Assembly (NCBI GenBank): GCA_943704425.1
Contig: CALSCP010001708.1
Location: 15,731 to 38,842, forward strand
Reading direction: 5' to 3'
From: Ministeria vibrans ATCC 50519
Taxonomy: Eukaryota; Opisthokonta; Filasterea
DNA: 23,112 nt
The notes under the pieces were generated by a model that worked only from the letters and a program-made list of their open reading frames with translations, was not told the DNA's origin and searched no databases. The stretch's first letter is position 1; every line of letters starts with the position of its first letter. The position numbers were made by a program, and so were the translations under genes. Below, piece after piece: positions 9,316 to 22,215 of the stretch.

Positions 9316-9320
9316 ATAAA
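9315..9320 (+). terminator. Poly(A) signal overlapping the LTA4H stop codon
   Basis: The sequence TGAATAAA places AATAAA directly on the last base of the stop codon. If this is the functional signal, the LTA4H 3' UTR is only about 20-40 nt. It fits the 137-bp tail-to-tail spacing with MCM2. Confidence 0.55.
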
Positions 9321-9403
9321 AAATCCCAAAATAAAAACAAAATTTTGAATGAAAATGTGACACAAAGTTCTTGTGTATTTCGCACGCGCCTGGGTGTGAA
9401 TAT

Positions 9404-9452
9404 ATATGTGTATGTCGGTGTGTGTATGTGTGTATATATGTGTGTGTGTGTG
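9404..9452. repeat. (TG)n-rich tract between LTA4H and MCM2 3' ends
   Basis: A degenerate GT/AT tract ends in (TG)n immediately before the MCM2 stop codon on the opposite strand. It lies in the 137-bp spacer between two convergent genes. On the MCM2 mRNA strand it reads as (CA)n directly after the stop codon. Confidence 0.75.
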
Positions 9453-13692
<4,240 letters not shown>

Positions 13693-13911
13693 AGCGGCAC
13701 GTCGGCGTCCACTCTATTGGCGATGACAGCAGGAGAGGTTGAAAAAAAATGTTTGGTCAAGTCAACAAAAAAACGCCGGCTTGTGAGCGATGTGGGCTGC
13801 AATAGATTCCAATCAATCTTTCATATCGGCACAAAACAGTGTTGCTGCACTATGGGGGAGAGAGTGGCTGAGCATAGGTGGAAATCGAGCGAGAGGCGCG
13901 CGTGAAAATGT

Positions 13912-13919
13912 TTTGGCGC
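13912..13919 (+). promoter_or_regulatory. E2F/DP-type site TTTGGCGC
   Basis: TTTGGCGC matches the E2F/DP consensus TTTSSCGC exactly. It lies about 220 bp upstream of the MCM2 start codon. MCM genes are conserved E2F targets in animals and plants. Function here is inferred from match and position only. Confidence 0.6.
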
Positions 13920-13932
13920 GAGACCGGCAATG

Positions 13933-13940
13933 GCGCGAAA
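13933..13940 (-). promoter_or_regulatory. E2F/DP-type site TTTCGCGC
   Basis: The plus strand reads GCGCGAAA, so the minus strand carries TTTCGCGC, the strongest form of the E2F/DP consensus. It lies 13 bp beyond the site at 13912-13919 and in the opposite orientation, about 245 bp upstream of MCM2. Confidence 0.6.
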
Positions 13941-14237
13941 GGATCAAACCCAGTCAAATACAATGAAAAACGTGCCGGTTTTCGTGCTCTCGCAATGATT
14001 GTAAGGTGTATATAGTTGGGAAGTGAAAGAGCCGCAAAGAAAGGTCGGCGTAGTACCATGACGAAAATGTCAAAATATGAGCGAAAAAAAAAAGATTAAA
14101 AAGAGGACAAAGAGCGCAAAGGGGGGCATGAGACGTGCTTCATACCATGTTTATGTGTGTTTTATGATCGAGAAAGGGGCTGGAGAAGGAAAATATTTTG
14201 AGAGATAGAAAGATCAATAGAAATTAATTATTTTCCT

Positions 14238-17200
14238 ATGGTTCGCATTGTTGAGGTTAACGACGAAAAAGACCTGGACGCCGTTGAGCACGCTAGTTCT
14301 ATTGGTTCTGACGAGTCGGACGAGTTTGATGAAGGAGAATCGTCCGACTTTGACGATGAGGACGACGACGACTTTTTCGACGACGACGACGACGATGACT
14401 CGGACGACGACGACGACGACGACGAACTCCTAGAGTCGGATGAGGAGGGATCCGACGACGACGACGACGACGATGACGAGCTCGATTTCGAGGAGGTTGC
14501 TCCCGTGAAAACACCCAAGCGACTTGAGGCCGGACACGTGCAGGATTCAAACGACGACAGTGATAGCGACGAGAGCGTAGACCTGACGGATTTCATTGGA
14601 GGGCAAGTGGATGAGCTCCGTGAGGGGCGCAAGGCGTCAGGAAAGCGTGGGCACAAGGAGACAAGCAAACAGCAGCGTGGTGAACTTGACGATTTCGACG
14701 AGCTCGACGAGGACGACGATGATGACGACTTTTCCAGTTTGACTCGTGCAGCAACCTATATGGAGGAAGGCGATGAAGAGAAGCGCGAAAAGAAACAGTC
14801 GAAGAAGAAGTCGGGTGGCTTTGAAAGTTTTGGTATAGACCAGCGCAAGGAGGAACGAAAATGCCACGTTAATAATTATTATAATTATTGTTGTTGTTTC
14901 TAGGGTTCACTCGAAACGTGTACAACGGAATCAAGAAGAAGGGCTACCGGCTGCCCACGCCCATCCAACGCAAGACGATTCCGCTGATTATGGACCAACT
15001 TGACGTGGTTGCGATGGCACGTACCGGCAGCGGCAAGACGGCGGCCTTCGTGCTGCCAATGCTTGAGCGACTCGGTTCGCACGACCGCAATGGTCCCCGT
15101 GCCCTCATTCTCAGCCCCACCCGCGAACTTGCTCAACAGACGCTCAAGTTTACGCGTGAGCTTGGTCGCTTCACTGACTTGCGTGCGCGTCTCATTGTTG
15201 GTGGTGAAAGCATGGACGTAAGTGGGTCCTTTTTTCAGTGACTAGTCTTCTTTTTGCACACATTTCTCTCCCGCTCTTTGTTCCTCCTTCGTTTTTCTTC
15301 TTCGTTTACTTATTTTTCTTCTTCTTTTCTCTCTCTTCCTTTCTCTCTCTCTCTCACACACACATTTGTTTCTTTCTCCCGCCTCTCCTCGACCACTTTG
15401 GCTTTCTTAGCCAACCTCTCTTCATCACGTTCCTCACCCTTCTCTATTTCCCAGCAACAATTTGCGACGCTCCACGACGCCATTGACATTCTGATTGCGA
15501 CACCCGGTCGTTTCCTGCACCTGTGCGTTGAAATGGAGCTGCGCCTCTCGTCCATTGCATATGTTGTCTTTGACGAGGCCGACCGTCTCTTTGAGATGGG
15601 CTTTGCCCAACAGCTCAATGAGATTCTTGCTCGACTTCCCGAAGACGTAAGCTGGACACTCTCACTCAACACTTCTCTTTCCTCACATATGTCTCTGTCT
15701 CTATTAGCGCCAAACTGTGCTGTTTAGTGCGACCATGCCGCGTCTTCTGGTGGACTTTGCGAGCGCGGGGCTACGCACGCCGCGTCTGGTACGACTGGAT
15801 GTCGAGCACAAGCTGAGTGCAGACTTGCAGCTGGCGTACTTTGCAGTGCGATCGAGTGAGCGACAGGCGGCTCTTCTGCATCTACTCGAGTCGAGTCTGA
15901 TCCCGCGCACTGCGCTTACCATCATCTTCGTGGCGACACGCCACCACTGCGAGTATCTGCACATGCTGCTGCATGCACGTGCCATTGAGTCGACCATGGT
16001 TCACGGTTCGCTCGATCCCACCGCCCGTAAGATCAACGTCGCGCGCTTCCGTGCCGGCAAAGTGCCCCTACTTATTGTGACGGACGTGGCAGCGCGCGGT
16101 ATCGACATCCCTTTGCTCGACTACGTGATCAACTACGACTTTCCAGCCAAGGCGAAACTCTTTGTGCATCGTGTGGGTCGTGCGGCGCGTGCGGGTCGTG
16201 CGGGCACAGCCTTTTCGATTGTGACGCCTGACGAGATGCCCTACGTGCTCGATCTGCACTTGTTCTTGGGTACGCCACTGCGACTGGCGCGCGAGGACGG
16301 ACAGCAGGAGAGTTGCAAAGGGGGCGTGCTGGGCACGTTGCCACAGGACGCGCTGGACGCCCTCACCGAGACGGTGCGAGTGGCCGTCAAGGGAAGCGAC
16401 GAGCTGACGAGCCAGGAGCGCACCGTCACCAATGCCTACGAGGAGTACCATCGCAGTCGGCCGCTGGCGTCGGGCGAGTCGGTGCGGCGCGCACGTACGC
16501 TCACGGTGACTAGTTTGCCGCGCCATCCACTCTTTTCCGAGACGTATGACGACGACGATGAAGAAGACAGCGATAGTAGTGGACATCGCCGTGGAGAAAA
16601 GGCCAAGAAGGCAAAGATGGCGGTGAGCGCGCGGGATTTACTGGAGCGTGTACGATCGTTTCGGCCACAGCAGACCATTTTCGAGCTGCGCAAGGGCAAG
16701 CAGGGCACGGCGAGTCAGAAAGCAAACGAGGTGATGGCGGAGAAGCGACGGAATCACGATCGAGTGGTGAGCGCGACGGTGAAGGAGAAGAAGCGCAAGC
16801 GAGCGCAGGCAGAGGAAGAGTGGAATGGTGTCGAGTCGACGGAGACATTCAACGAAAACAACGTCTCTGTGATGGAATTTACCGGCGGTGCAAGTGGAGG
16901 AGAGGCTGTGGGCAAGAAGCTGCGACGCGAGGAGGGCTATGTGCCGTACGAGTCGACGGATCGCGAGACTGAGGACGGGCTGTCGGTGCGTGGCACAGCC
17001 GGGGCGTTTGACAAGGCAGCCGCCAATGCCATGCTGGACCTGGTGGGCGACGATGCGACTGAGCTGGGACGCGCACGGAATCTGCGAAAGTGGGACCGCA
17101 AGCGCAAGAAGTTTGTCAATGATCAGGCTGGGGAAGAGGCACGCTCGAAGCGCATCAAGACTGAGAGTGGCTCGTGGATTCCGGCGACGTATAAGTCGCA

Positions 17201-17720
17201 GAAATATGACGAGTGGAAGAAGAAGCAACGACTGGACGGAAGTATGGTGAGTCTTGCTGGAGAGAGGGGAGCGAGTGCTGGCGATGAGCGAGAGTTGAGT
17301 GGGCGGGACACGAAGGGAAGAGGTGGACGAGGAGCGCGTGGTGGTGGCGGTGGTGGTAGAGGGGGGAGTGGGCGTGGAGGAAGAGGCGGAGGAGGAGGAG
17401 GAGGTGTGCGGAACGAACTCAAGTCGTTTGATGAGTTGGCGAAACAGAGGAACCTGAAGGAGCGTGAGGAATCGAGGCTCAAATCAATGAGCAAACGAGG
17501 AAAGGGGCGAGGTGGGCCAAGAGGTGGCGGTAGTGGAGGCGGTGGCAAGGGCCGTGGGGGTAAGGGAGGAAGCAAATTTGGTGGTGGAGGGGGGGGAGGA
17601 GGAAGCAAATATGGGGGACGGGCGTCGGCGACTGGGGGAGCATCTTCGCGAGGTCGTTCAAGCCGTGGTGGTGGTGGAGGTGGGCGAGGCGGACGTGGTG
17701 GTCGTGGAGGACGGCGTTGA
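14238..17720 (+). CDS. DBP10: DEAD-box RNA helicase DDX54 / Dbp10
   Basis: Four exons, 14238-14832, 14904-15217, 15455-15646 and 15708-17720, join to 1037 residues (yeast Dbp10 995, human DDX54 881). Residues 1-190 are highly acidic, with Asp runs at 40-80. The helicase core follows: Q motif [14 protein letters not shown], motif I ARTGSGKT (Lys243), [12 protein letters not shown] in [14 protein letters not shown] (343-346), [17 protein letters not shown] and [13 protein letters not shown]. The exon 1/2 join restores [18 protein letters not shown], typical of DDX54/Dbp10. A DBP10CT-type block is present late ([20 protein letters not shown], then WKKKQ). From about residue 900 the protein is an RGG/Gly-rich RNA-binding tail. 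The family acts in the nucleolus in 60S ribosomal subunit assembly. Intron 2 is pyrimidine-rich and holds a copy of the dispersed motif. Confidence 0.95.
15355..15390 (+). repeat. Copy of the dispersed motif in DBP10 intron 2
   Basis: The intron 15218-15454 has ACACACACATTTGTTTCTTTCTCCCGCCTCTCC. It shares the TTTGTTTCTTTCTCCC core and a preceding (CA)n with the copy at 6385-6410. Confidence 0.5.
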
Positions 17721-17855
17721 TTTAGCTTGCGCTTGTAGAAAAGAAATTATTAGAAGAAGAGAAACACAGATTTTCAACTTATTATCAATCACACACAAAA
17801 AGCGACAACCCAAACAGCTCATGCTAAAAGCAAATATTATTATTCGTTGAAGGTG

Positions 17856-17861
17856 AATAAA
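17856..17861 (+). terminator. Candidate poly(A) signal of DBP10
   Basis: AATAAA lies 135 nt after the DBP10 stop codon and runs directly into the A9-G14 homopolymer pair. It is 36 bp from the stop codon of the convergent NPC2-like gene. Confidence 0.5.
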
Positions 17862-17881
17862 AAAAAAGGGGGGGGGGGGGG
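17859..17881. repeat. A9-G14 homopolymer junction
   Basis: Nine A residues are followed by fourteen consecutive G residues in the spacer between two convergent genes. The G run can form intermolecular or slipped G-quadruplex structures. It lies 16 bp past the NPC2-like stop codon, where the NPC2 transcript reads C14. Confidence 0.8.
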
Positions 17882-17896
17882 TTTACTGCTTGTAGC

Positions 17897-18632
17897 TTAG
17901 GCAACGATAGAAGCAGACACTTCGAAGCAGAAGAAATCAGCACCGGTCTGGTCCTGGAGCTCCCATTTGACAACGAGCTTGCTGATGGTGGGGTACTCGC
18001 TGAGAACGGCAAGCTGGGCGGTGTAGTTAAAGGCAGCACCTGAGGCAATGGGGCAGCCACCCTAGAGAGAGAAGCGAGTGGGATGAGTGGATGAGAAGCT
18101 GTCGTGGTCGTTGCCGTCTTCTTACGACAAACCCGTCAAGGGGGTCCTGGCAAGGATCGGGAAGGGCAGAAGGGAAAGGAAGCGGCACGCCCTGTGTGGG
18201 AGTGCACATGTGAGAGTGACAAAGAGATGTTGAAATCCTTTTTGAAATGTTCGTACACCGATGATTCCGTGGATGACCGTCTTAGCGTCGGTAAGGCTCT
18301 CGGTAGAGCTACCAGTGACCGAAATAGTCGCGTTCGTACCCTTCTTCAGCTGACAAGGCTATTCAAAAGAACGAGCGGAGAGAGAAAAAGAAAAAAGAAG
18401 AAAAAAAAAGAAGGAAATGAGACGACTGTGTAAGCTGGTGTGTACCAGAGTGGGGCAAGGGTTGATGTCGAGGACATAGCCGGAAGCGACGCCCGTGGAT
18501 CCTGTAAAGTGTGGCGGGTTCAAAGTGGGCTGTACTGTGGCTGACTGGCTTACCGCAGTCAATATATTGTTGTGGCGTAGCGATCGTGACGACCGCAAAG
18601 GTCACAAAGAGGGCAGCAAAGACGAGCTTCAT
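17897..18632 (-). CDS. NPC2: NPC2-like secreted ML-domain lipid-binding protein
   Basis: Five minus-strand exons, 18632-18554, 18501-18446, 18358-18257, 18191-18126 and 18061-17897, join in phase to 155 residues (human NPC2 151). A signal peptide (MKLVFAALFVTFAVVTIA) precedes YIDCGSTG. The joins restore PCPTLPCQLKKG, then VIHGIIGGVPLPFPSALPDP, then a C...CPI pair, and finally SEYPTISKLVVKWELQD and FFCFEV. All six cysteines of the three NPC2 disulfides are recovered, which strongly supports the exon choices, including the acceptor at 18359-18360 and the small 66-nt exon. The protein is expected to bind sterols or other lipids in the endolysosomal lumen or outside the cell. NATIS and NYTA are possible N-glycosylation sites. 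A TATAAA on this strand at 19031-19036 may mark a promoter with a 5'-UTR intron. Confidence 0.9.
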
Positions 18633-19057
18633 TGATACAATAATGAAAAAGAAGTGAGTGACTACGCCCTCTGTAAATAAATTTCTCACATAAATTTGTT
18701 CTTCAATTGACTTGCGATGCGATTGATAATAAATTGGACAAATACGTCGACAACACAAACAGCTCAGAACCACTTTGTAAGCTACAGAAGCATCGAGAGG
18801 GAGAGGAGACAGGTTGGCTGATGACCAGACAAGTGACGCGAGAGGCACGCACCAGTCACACCGGATCTCGGCGTTCCATCCCACACCATATCCTGAGACC
18901 TGAGAGGGAGAGAAGGCTCTGCCAGCCGAAGGGTGGCGCTGGGCAGGAAGAGCAAGCTCCACACCACCGTCGAGAGGGGAGTGACACGTAGTGGTGGACA
19001 CCCAATATTCTGATTGTTCCGCGGGTGGAGTTTATAGTTTCACACAGTTTTGCAGTT
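18633..19057. other. Intergenic region upstream of the NPC2-like gene
   Basis: No exon with family resemblance was found in any frame over these 425 bp. A TATAAA on the minus strand at 19031-19036, and a possible acceptor TTTACAG near 18675, would fit an NPC2-like 5' UTR with one intron. If the upstream glycosyltransferase-like ORF had further exons they would have to lie here, and none is visible. Confidence 0.5.
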
Positions 19058-19558
19058 TTAGTTTTGCTGCTGCGCACCCTTGGGCGCTGCTAGCTTTGCG
19101 GTGCGGTTGATACGGGAGGTGAAGGGTGAAATGTATGAGAGGAAGGGGGGGGTGACGTGACACGGCAGCTCAGGCGTTGCCACAATAAATAAATAAGAAG
19201 AAGAATACAACCCATTTATTAACGACAATAAATAAATAGATAAGGGGGATACCTCGCCTTGGTACTCGTCCAAAAGAATGATATGTGAGAATCCTGCAGC
19301 GTAAGTTCGAATGATCCACTCAAGGAGATGCGGATCGAAACGTGTCAAAGTACAGGCGACGCTTCGGTACTTGTTTCCGTGTTGAGATGGTGTCGAGTCA
19401 ACCAAGCGCATGATTTCTTCTTTCATCTCTGCGCTCTCGACTGAAACGCGAGAGCCTGAGGTCGAATCGTACATCAAGGAACTTTTTGAATACAGTGCCA
19501 GTGCGCCTACAGTCAACACGAACGAGAGCACAAGGATGCGCCTGCGTGTGAAAATCAT
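19058..19558 (-). CDS. Type II membrane glycosyltransferase-like ORF, apparently truncated
   Basis: From the ATG at 19558 the protein begins MIFTRRRILVLSFVLTVGAL, a basic N-end plus one membrane segment, typical of a Golgi type II anchor. Residues 60-100 read RSVACTLTRFDPHLLEWIIR and then TYAAGFSHIILLDEYQGE, resembling the opening strand-helix-strand of GT92/DUF23-type glycosyltransferases (cv.K.e...l.EWi.yh...G..h..lyDn). A good donor, GAG|GTATCC, follows at 19252, but no downstream exon with the rest of the catalytic domain is found before the NPC2-like gene. The frame stays open to a stop at 19058 through AT-rich, low-complexity codons. The locus may be a gene fragment, a decayed gene or an assembly deletion. 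A second in-frame start at 19630 lies in a GGAGAGT tandem repeat. Confidence 0.4.
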   Translation of the reverse strand: MIFTRRRILVLSFVLTVGALALYSKSSLMYDSTSGSRVSVESAEMKEEIMRLVDSTPSQHGNKYRSVACTLTRFDPHLLEWIIRTYAAGFSHIILLDEYQGEVSPLSIYLLSLINGLYSSSYLFIVATPELPCHVTPPFLSYISPFTSRINRTAKLAAPKGAQQQN

Positions 19559-20073
19559 AGTGTAGGAGCGCACAACACGTGTGAAAGAAAGTCTCTCCTT
19601 AACAGGCACTCTCCACTCTCCACTCTCCACTCTCCAAAGGCGAGTGAGGAGTCGCGGGCAGACAAAGTTTGCTTCAAACGCGTGAGTTGGAAAAAAATTG
19701 TCATTGATATTTGATCATTCACTAATCTCACTCATCACTATTCAGACCATTCCGCAATTGCCACGAGTGAGTTGAAATCAAAAAGTCAAAAAGTCAAAAA
19801 AAAAAGCGCGCGCGAGGGGGGGGGGGTCCTGAAATCCTGAATAGGAGGCTATAGGTGGGCTAGGAAAGCGAATGACAATCATTTATCATAGTTAGCGTTT
19901 AATAACAATTAAAACACAAAACATCGCTCTCTCATGATGTATGATTCATGATCGGTCTTTTTACTTTTTCTTCTTCTCCTCTACTACTACTACTTCTCTC
20001 TCCTCTCTTCTCTCCTCTCTTCTCTCCTCTCTTCCCTCCCCCTCTCTATCACTTTGTTTCTTTCTACCTCATT

Positions 20074-20150
<77 letters not shown>

Positions 20151-20160
20151 CTCTCTGTTG
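19559..20160. other. Intergenic region with tandem and pyrimidine repeats
   Basis: No gene is visible in these 602 bp. They hold a short CACTCTC tandem repeat (about 19607-19634), an A-run followed by GCGCGCGCGA and G11 (19798-19826), and a long CT-rich block from 19965 to 20152 that includes a (TC)n run at 20083-20148 and a copy of the dispersed motif at 20046. The Abraxas stop codon follows directly. Confidence 0.6.
20046..20148 (+). repeat. Dispersed motif copy plus (TC)n
   Basis: CTATCACTTTGTTTCTTTCT, followed by ACCTCATTTCTCTCTCC and about 65 bp of (TC)n. The non-simple part is found again in inverted orientation twice in the neighbouring Abraxas intron and once in an MCM2 intron. Confidence 0.75.
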
Positions 20161-20884
20161 CTACACTGTGGGTGAGGGGGCATACGTCTCCTCTTCGTCC
20201 CCCTCACTGCTCTCAATCACGTCCACCAATTCAATTGGCTCTCTTTCACTCTTCCGCCTCTCCTCCCTTTCCTCCTCAAAAATATCAATTTCTCGCGTGA
20301 GTGCGTTCAGTTCCCGCAATCGCTCCTGAATTGCGCTTTGCAACGACACGTCCTCCTCCGACAGATCCTGCAGCAGTAACAAACGAGCAAACAAACAATG
20401 AAACCCAGAAGACAATCAAACGCAAGCGCAAATCGGTTAGTGCGAAAAAGACATTGATGTAAGCCATACTCGAATGCGCCCAATGACAGCATCGCACACG
20501 GTATTAATGGGCGCCACCTGTGCCATGTTGCCTTCTGCGGCAAGCAACCGTCCTCTGCAAACAAAGAGAGGGAGGGGGAAAGAGTGTGTGAGAGGAGGAG
20601 AAGGAGCAGAAAAGATAGGGAAGAGAGGGAAGAGAGGAAGAGAGAGAGAGAGAGAGAGAGAGGAGGAAGAAAGAAACAAAGTGATAGAGAGAGAGGGAGA
20701 GAGAGAGAGAGAGAGAGGAGGGAGAAAGAAACAAAGTGATAGAGAGAGAGGTAGAGAGAGAGGTAGAGAGAGAGAGAGAGGTAGAGAGAGAGAGAGGTAG
20801 AGAGAGAGGTAGAGAGAGAGGTAGAGAGAGAGGTAGAGAGAGAGGTAGAGAGAGAGGGAGAGAGAGAGAGGGAGAGAGAGAGGG

Positions 20885-20978
<94 letters not shown>

Positions 20979-21607
20979 TTTTTTTGGTCGGGCTTACATA
21001 TTCTGTTCAATGGCACTATTCAGAGCCTGCGACTCAACCACACCAGACTCTTCGTCTTTTTGATACGACTAAGCAAAACACACACGCACACACACAATAA
21101 GTCCGTTTCATCCATTCTCCGTCATACCGTCTGTGAGAGTTCAGTGATGGACGAGACCTCAACAGGAATAGCCTGAAAAGGGAGCGAACAAGGCACATCC
21201 TCCGAGACGGGAGGGAGATCTGGCCCAGGATTCGCGCAAGAAAAAACTCGGTAGAGAAAGCCTAATGTCGATTTGTCGTCGCAATCTTTTGTGTTACCTA
21301 ACACACATACATACACACACACACACAACACATAACACATAAAAGTTACCTTCCAGATTTGAGTTTTTAGAAGGTCGTACTCTTTCTTAAGGATGTCATA
21401 CAGATAAACACTGGTGGTGCACTCACCACTTGACAATGATTCGACATGAAGTCGCCTAGTTGCAGGTGAAAGATCTTTTCTCGAAGGGACGCCTGTTGGT
21501 GACAGTATCAGTGTAGTGTATATCTCTAACAGTTCTCATAATATTTACGGCATTGATATTATTATATTGTTAGGAGTAATACGGCATTGATATTATTATA
21601 TTGTTAG

Positions 21608-21638
<31 letters not shown>

Positions 21639-22164
21639 TATTAGGAATAATAATTATTATTATTAATGAAGTGAAACGTATCAATGAAAAAATTGGAACA
21701 GACTGAGCCAAATGGTCTCTCACCTGAAGACTTGAGGCTCGACGAAAGCGATACCAGCCTAAAAGCGTGTCCTTGCGCTCTCGAACAAACTATGTGGCAA
21801 AATATCACTGGTGCACGTCTCTTTGTAAAGTGAGGCGGAGGGGGGGGGGTACCTTCGCAAGACGTTCTCTGTTGAACAAATCGTCGCTGTTCGCGTCGCT
21901 GGCCAGGCTCAGATCAGCAGTCTCTGGGTAAGACACACATGCCGTGATAACAGCGTCTCTGAGCTGTTTCACTGCTTCATTTTCTGCGTGATGGTGGTCG
22001 CCAACAACCTTCGTTGTCATCGTTGCATATCGACCAAACAGCAGTCCGCCACACGGCTTGGCGCTTGCTTCTGACACGCACACACGATGTAATCCGGCGA
22101 AAATGGGACCACCCAGCCGAACGCGGTTGATTTCCATAGCAGAAAAGTTTTTAAGAGTTGTCAA
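20161..22164 (-). CDS. ABRAXAS: Abraxas-family (FAM175) pseudo-MPN scaffold protein
   Basis: Seven minus-strand exons, 22164-21853, 21789-21724, 21492-21381, 21297-21128, 21068-20998, 20554-20470 and 20367-20161, join in phase to 340 residues. The exon 2 segment RERKDTLLGWYRFRRASSLQ, followed by ASLREKIFHLQL, matches the Abraxas GWYKFRR...REQ..HKQL block. RFRR stands where active JAMM proteases have HSHP, so this is a catalytically dead MPN domain. PPVFICMTS and STLGFLYRVF follow as the next strands. The C-terminal part (exons 5-7) is a predicted coiled coil (IQERLRELNALTREIDIF) and an acidic Ser/Glu tail ending YAPSPTV. Abraxas proteins scaffold BRCC36-type Lys63 deubiquitinases in the BRISC and BRCA1-A complexes. 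An in-frame Met at residue 10 could be the start instead. Intron 5 is nearly all (GA)n. The gene is divergent from the HIRAN gene by 51 bp. Confidence 0.75.
20637..20973. repeat. Long (GA)n array filling Abraxas intron 5
   Basis: About 335 bp of (GA)n are interrupted by GGTAGAGAGAGA and GGGAGAGAGA units. Two inverted copies of the dispersed motif (AAGAAACAAAGTGATAGAGA, at about 20670 and 20726) lie at its start. The intron spans 20555-20997. Confidence 0.9.
21547..21614. repeat. Two-copy 34-bp direct repeat in Abraxas intron 2
   Basis: The unit starting ACGGCATTGATATTATTATA is repeated head to tail with period 34 bp and a single G/A difference, then grades into (AAT)n and ATT repeats to 21665. 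It lies in intron 21493-21723. Confidence 0.85.
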
Positions 22165-22215
22165 ATTGAGTGAGCTTTCTTCTCGATCTATTCCCCCGCA
22201 CTAATCTTTTTCGTG
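22165..22215. promoter_or_regulatory. 51-bp divergent promoter, Abraxas / HIRAN
   Basis: Only 51 bp separate the two opposite start codons (78 bp if Abraxas starts at its second Met). Transcription of both genes must start in or around this segment. It has no obvious TATA box; it contains CTTTCTTCTC and a CCCCGC stretch. Confidence 0.55.

Larger units (their letters stand above)
13693..14237. other. Divergent intergenic region MCM2 / DBP10
   Basis: This 545-bp spacer between two opposite start codons holds no convincing coding exon. It contains the two E2F-type sites, CG-rich DNA around 13880-13945, and a purine-rich stretch at 14090-14215 leading to the DBP10 start. A possible acceptor (AATAG) 30 nt upstream of the MCM2 ATG leaves open a short 5' exon or 5'-UTR intron. 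Confidence 0.6.

Noticed and set aside
17123-17608. Proline-rich minus-strand ORF
   Set aside because: It is antisense to the Gly/RGG tail of DBP10; glycine codons read backwards give proline.
18363-19001. 212-codon minus-strand ORF running into the NPC2-like signal peptide
   Set aside because: The frame upstream of the signal-peptide Met has no recognisable domain, and the signal peptide would then be internal; it is more likely 5' UTR or promoter.
20504-21176. Long ORFs rich in Ser-Leu or Arg-Glu on both strands
   Set aside because: They arise from the (GA)n array, which has no stop codons in these frames; the real gene here is Abraxas.
21351-21436. Protein-like frame TTSVYLYDILKKEYDLLKTQ as an Abraxas exon
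   Set aside because: It is out of phase with the exon carrying SLREKIFHLQL and with the next exon. The alternative frame with PPVFICMTS and a GTACGA donor joins in phase and matches the Abraxas fold order.
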